NCBI GenBank assembly: GCA_037576215.1
Contig: JBANDB010000010.1
Span: 558,001 to 622,000 of the forward strand
Reading direction: 5' to 3'
Source: Armillaria gallica
Taxonomy: Eukaryota > Basidiomycota > Agaricomycetes > Agaricales > Physalacriaceae
Length of the DNA: 64,000 nt
In this document: positions 63,893 to 64,000 of the stretch, piece after piece
Numbering within the stretch: position 1 is the stretch's first letter
How the letters are laid out: each line of letters starts with the position of its first letter
The notes under the pieces: model-generated
What the model was told of the DNA's origin: nothing
The model's input: the letters and a program-made list of their open reading frames with translations, nothing else
Database searches by the model: none
Program-made: the position numbers and the translations under genes

Positions 63893-64000
63893 ATGTCTCA
63901 ACCAGACGACGAACCTACATTTTTCGAGCGAGAACGCGACCGTCTGGCTAGGGAAATCACATCTGTAAATATGCTTGTTGCGCGCCGCGTTTCACTGCTT
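63893..64000 (+). CDS. DAD1: DASH/Dam1 complex subunit DAD1, 5' end only
   Basis: Outer-kinetochore microtubule-coupling subunit. The first exon (63893-63964, 24 codons) reads MSQPDDEPTFFERERDRLAR then EITS, followed by donor gtaaat. (D)xxFFERERDRLxxEI is the near-invariant N-terminus of DAD1. The rest lies beyond the window, so this is a partial gene. Identification rests on this short motif only. Confidence 0.78.
   Translation, partial: MSQPDDEPTFFERERDRLAREITSVNMLVARRVSLL

Overview
The window is nuclear DNA of a filamentous basidiomycete, most likely an Agaricomycete. Genes are interrupted by many roughly 45-60 nt GT-AG introns. Intergenic spaces are short, and several gene pairs share divergent promoters. 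Basidiomycete-restricted membrane families (a DUF6534 protein and a second multi-pass family) sit beside universal eukaryotic genes. No bacterial operon logic, CRISPR array or complete transposon was seen.

Layout: 0.7-1.9 kb holds a Ser/Pro-rich hypothetical protein. 1.9-5.0 kb is gene-poor. 5.0-8.3 kb is block A of a segmental duplication: decayed fragments of V-ATPase c and a zinc-knuckle gene, a repeat-bearing tail-membrane protein, and a SEC14-type gene. 8.9-15.1 kb carries Borealin, a hypothetical protein, an F-box protein and ribosomal protein eS19. 15.4-20.0 kb is a tandem duplication of a hemerythrin-like gene. 20.4-22.2 kb encodes PLK4-type cryptic polo boxes with no kinase domain. 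22.7-26.5 kb has the DUF6534 protein and a 2-oxoglutarate dioxygenase. 26.6-30.0 kb is the MPS1 checkpoint kinase. 31.1-35.6 kb has an F-box protein, a small membrane protein and a multi-pass protein. 37.1-42.4 kb is block B of the duplication, with mitochondrial uL6 alongside it, an intact V-ATPase c gene, a conserved fungal protein, the zinc-knuckle gene, the second tail-membrane paralogue and a stub of SEC14. 42.4-43.5 kb is a repeat island. 43.6-45.5 kb is an MFS transporter. 45.7-52.1 kb is SEN1. 52.3-55.1 kb has translin and SGF29. 55.1-56.7 kb is AT-rich and hairpin-rich. 56.7-60.1 kb has an EF-hand-like protein, a small heat shock protein and a CHRAC1/Dpb3-like histone-fold protein. 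60.6-63.7 kb is a WD40 protein, and the first exon of DASH subunit DAD1 runs to the window edge.

Functionally the window is mostly housekeeping: mitosis (Borealin, MPS1, DAD1, polo-box protein), transcription and RNA (SEN1, SGF29, translin, histone-fold protein), ribosomes (eS19, uL6m), and membrane traffic or acidification (V-ATPase c, SEC14). The unusual content is the pair of diverged duplicated blocks A and B. Each copy has lost what the other kept, except for an undescribed three-repeat membrane protein retained intact in both. Other points of interest are the kinase-less PLK4-type protein next to a fresh tandem duplication, and a cluster of 9-13 nt microexons. Coordinates and splice sites were read by eye, so exon boundaries not stated explicitly are approximate.
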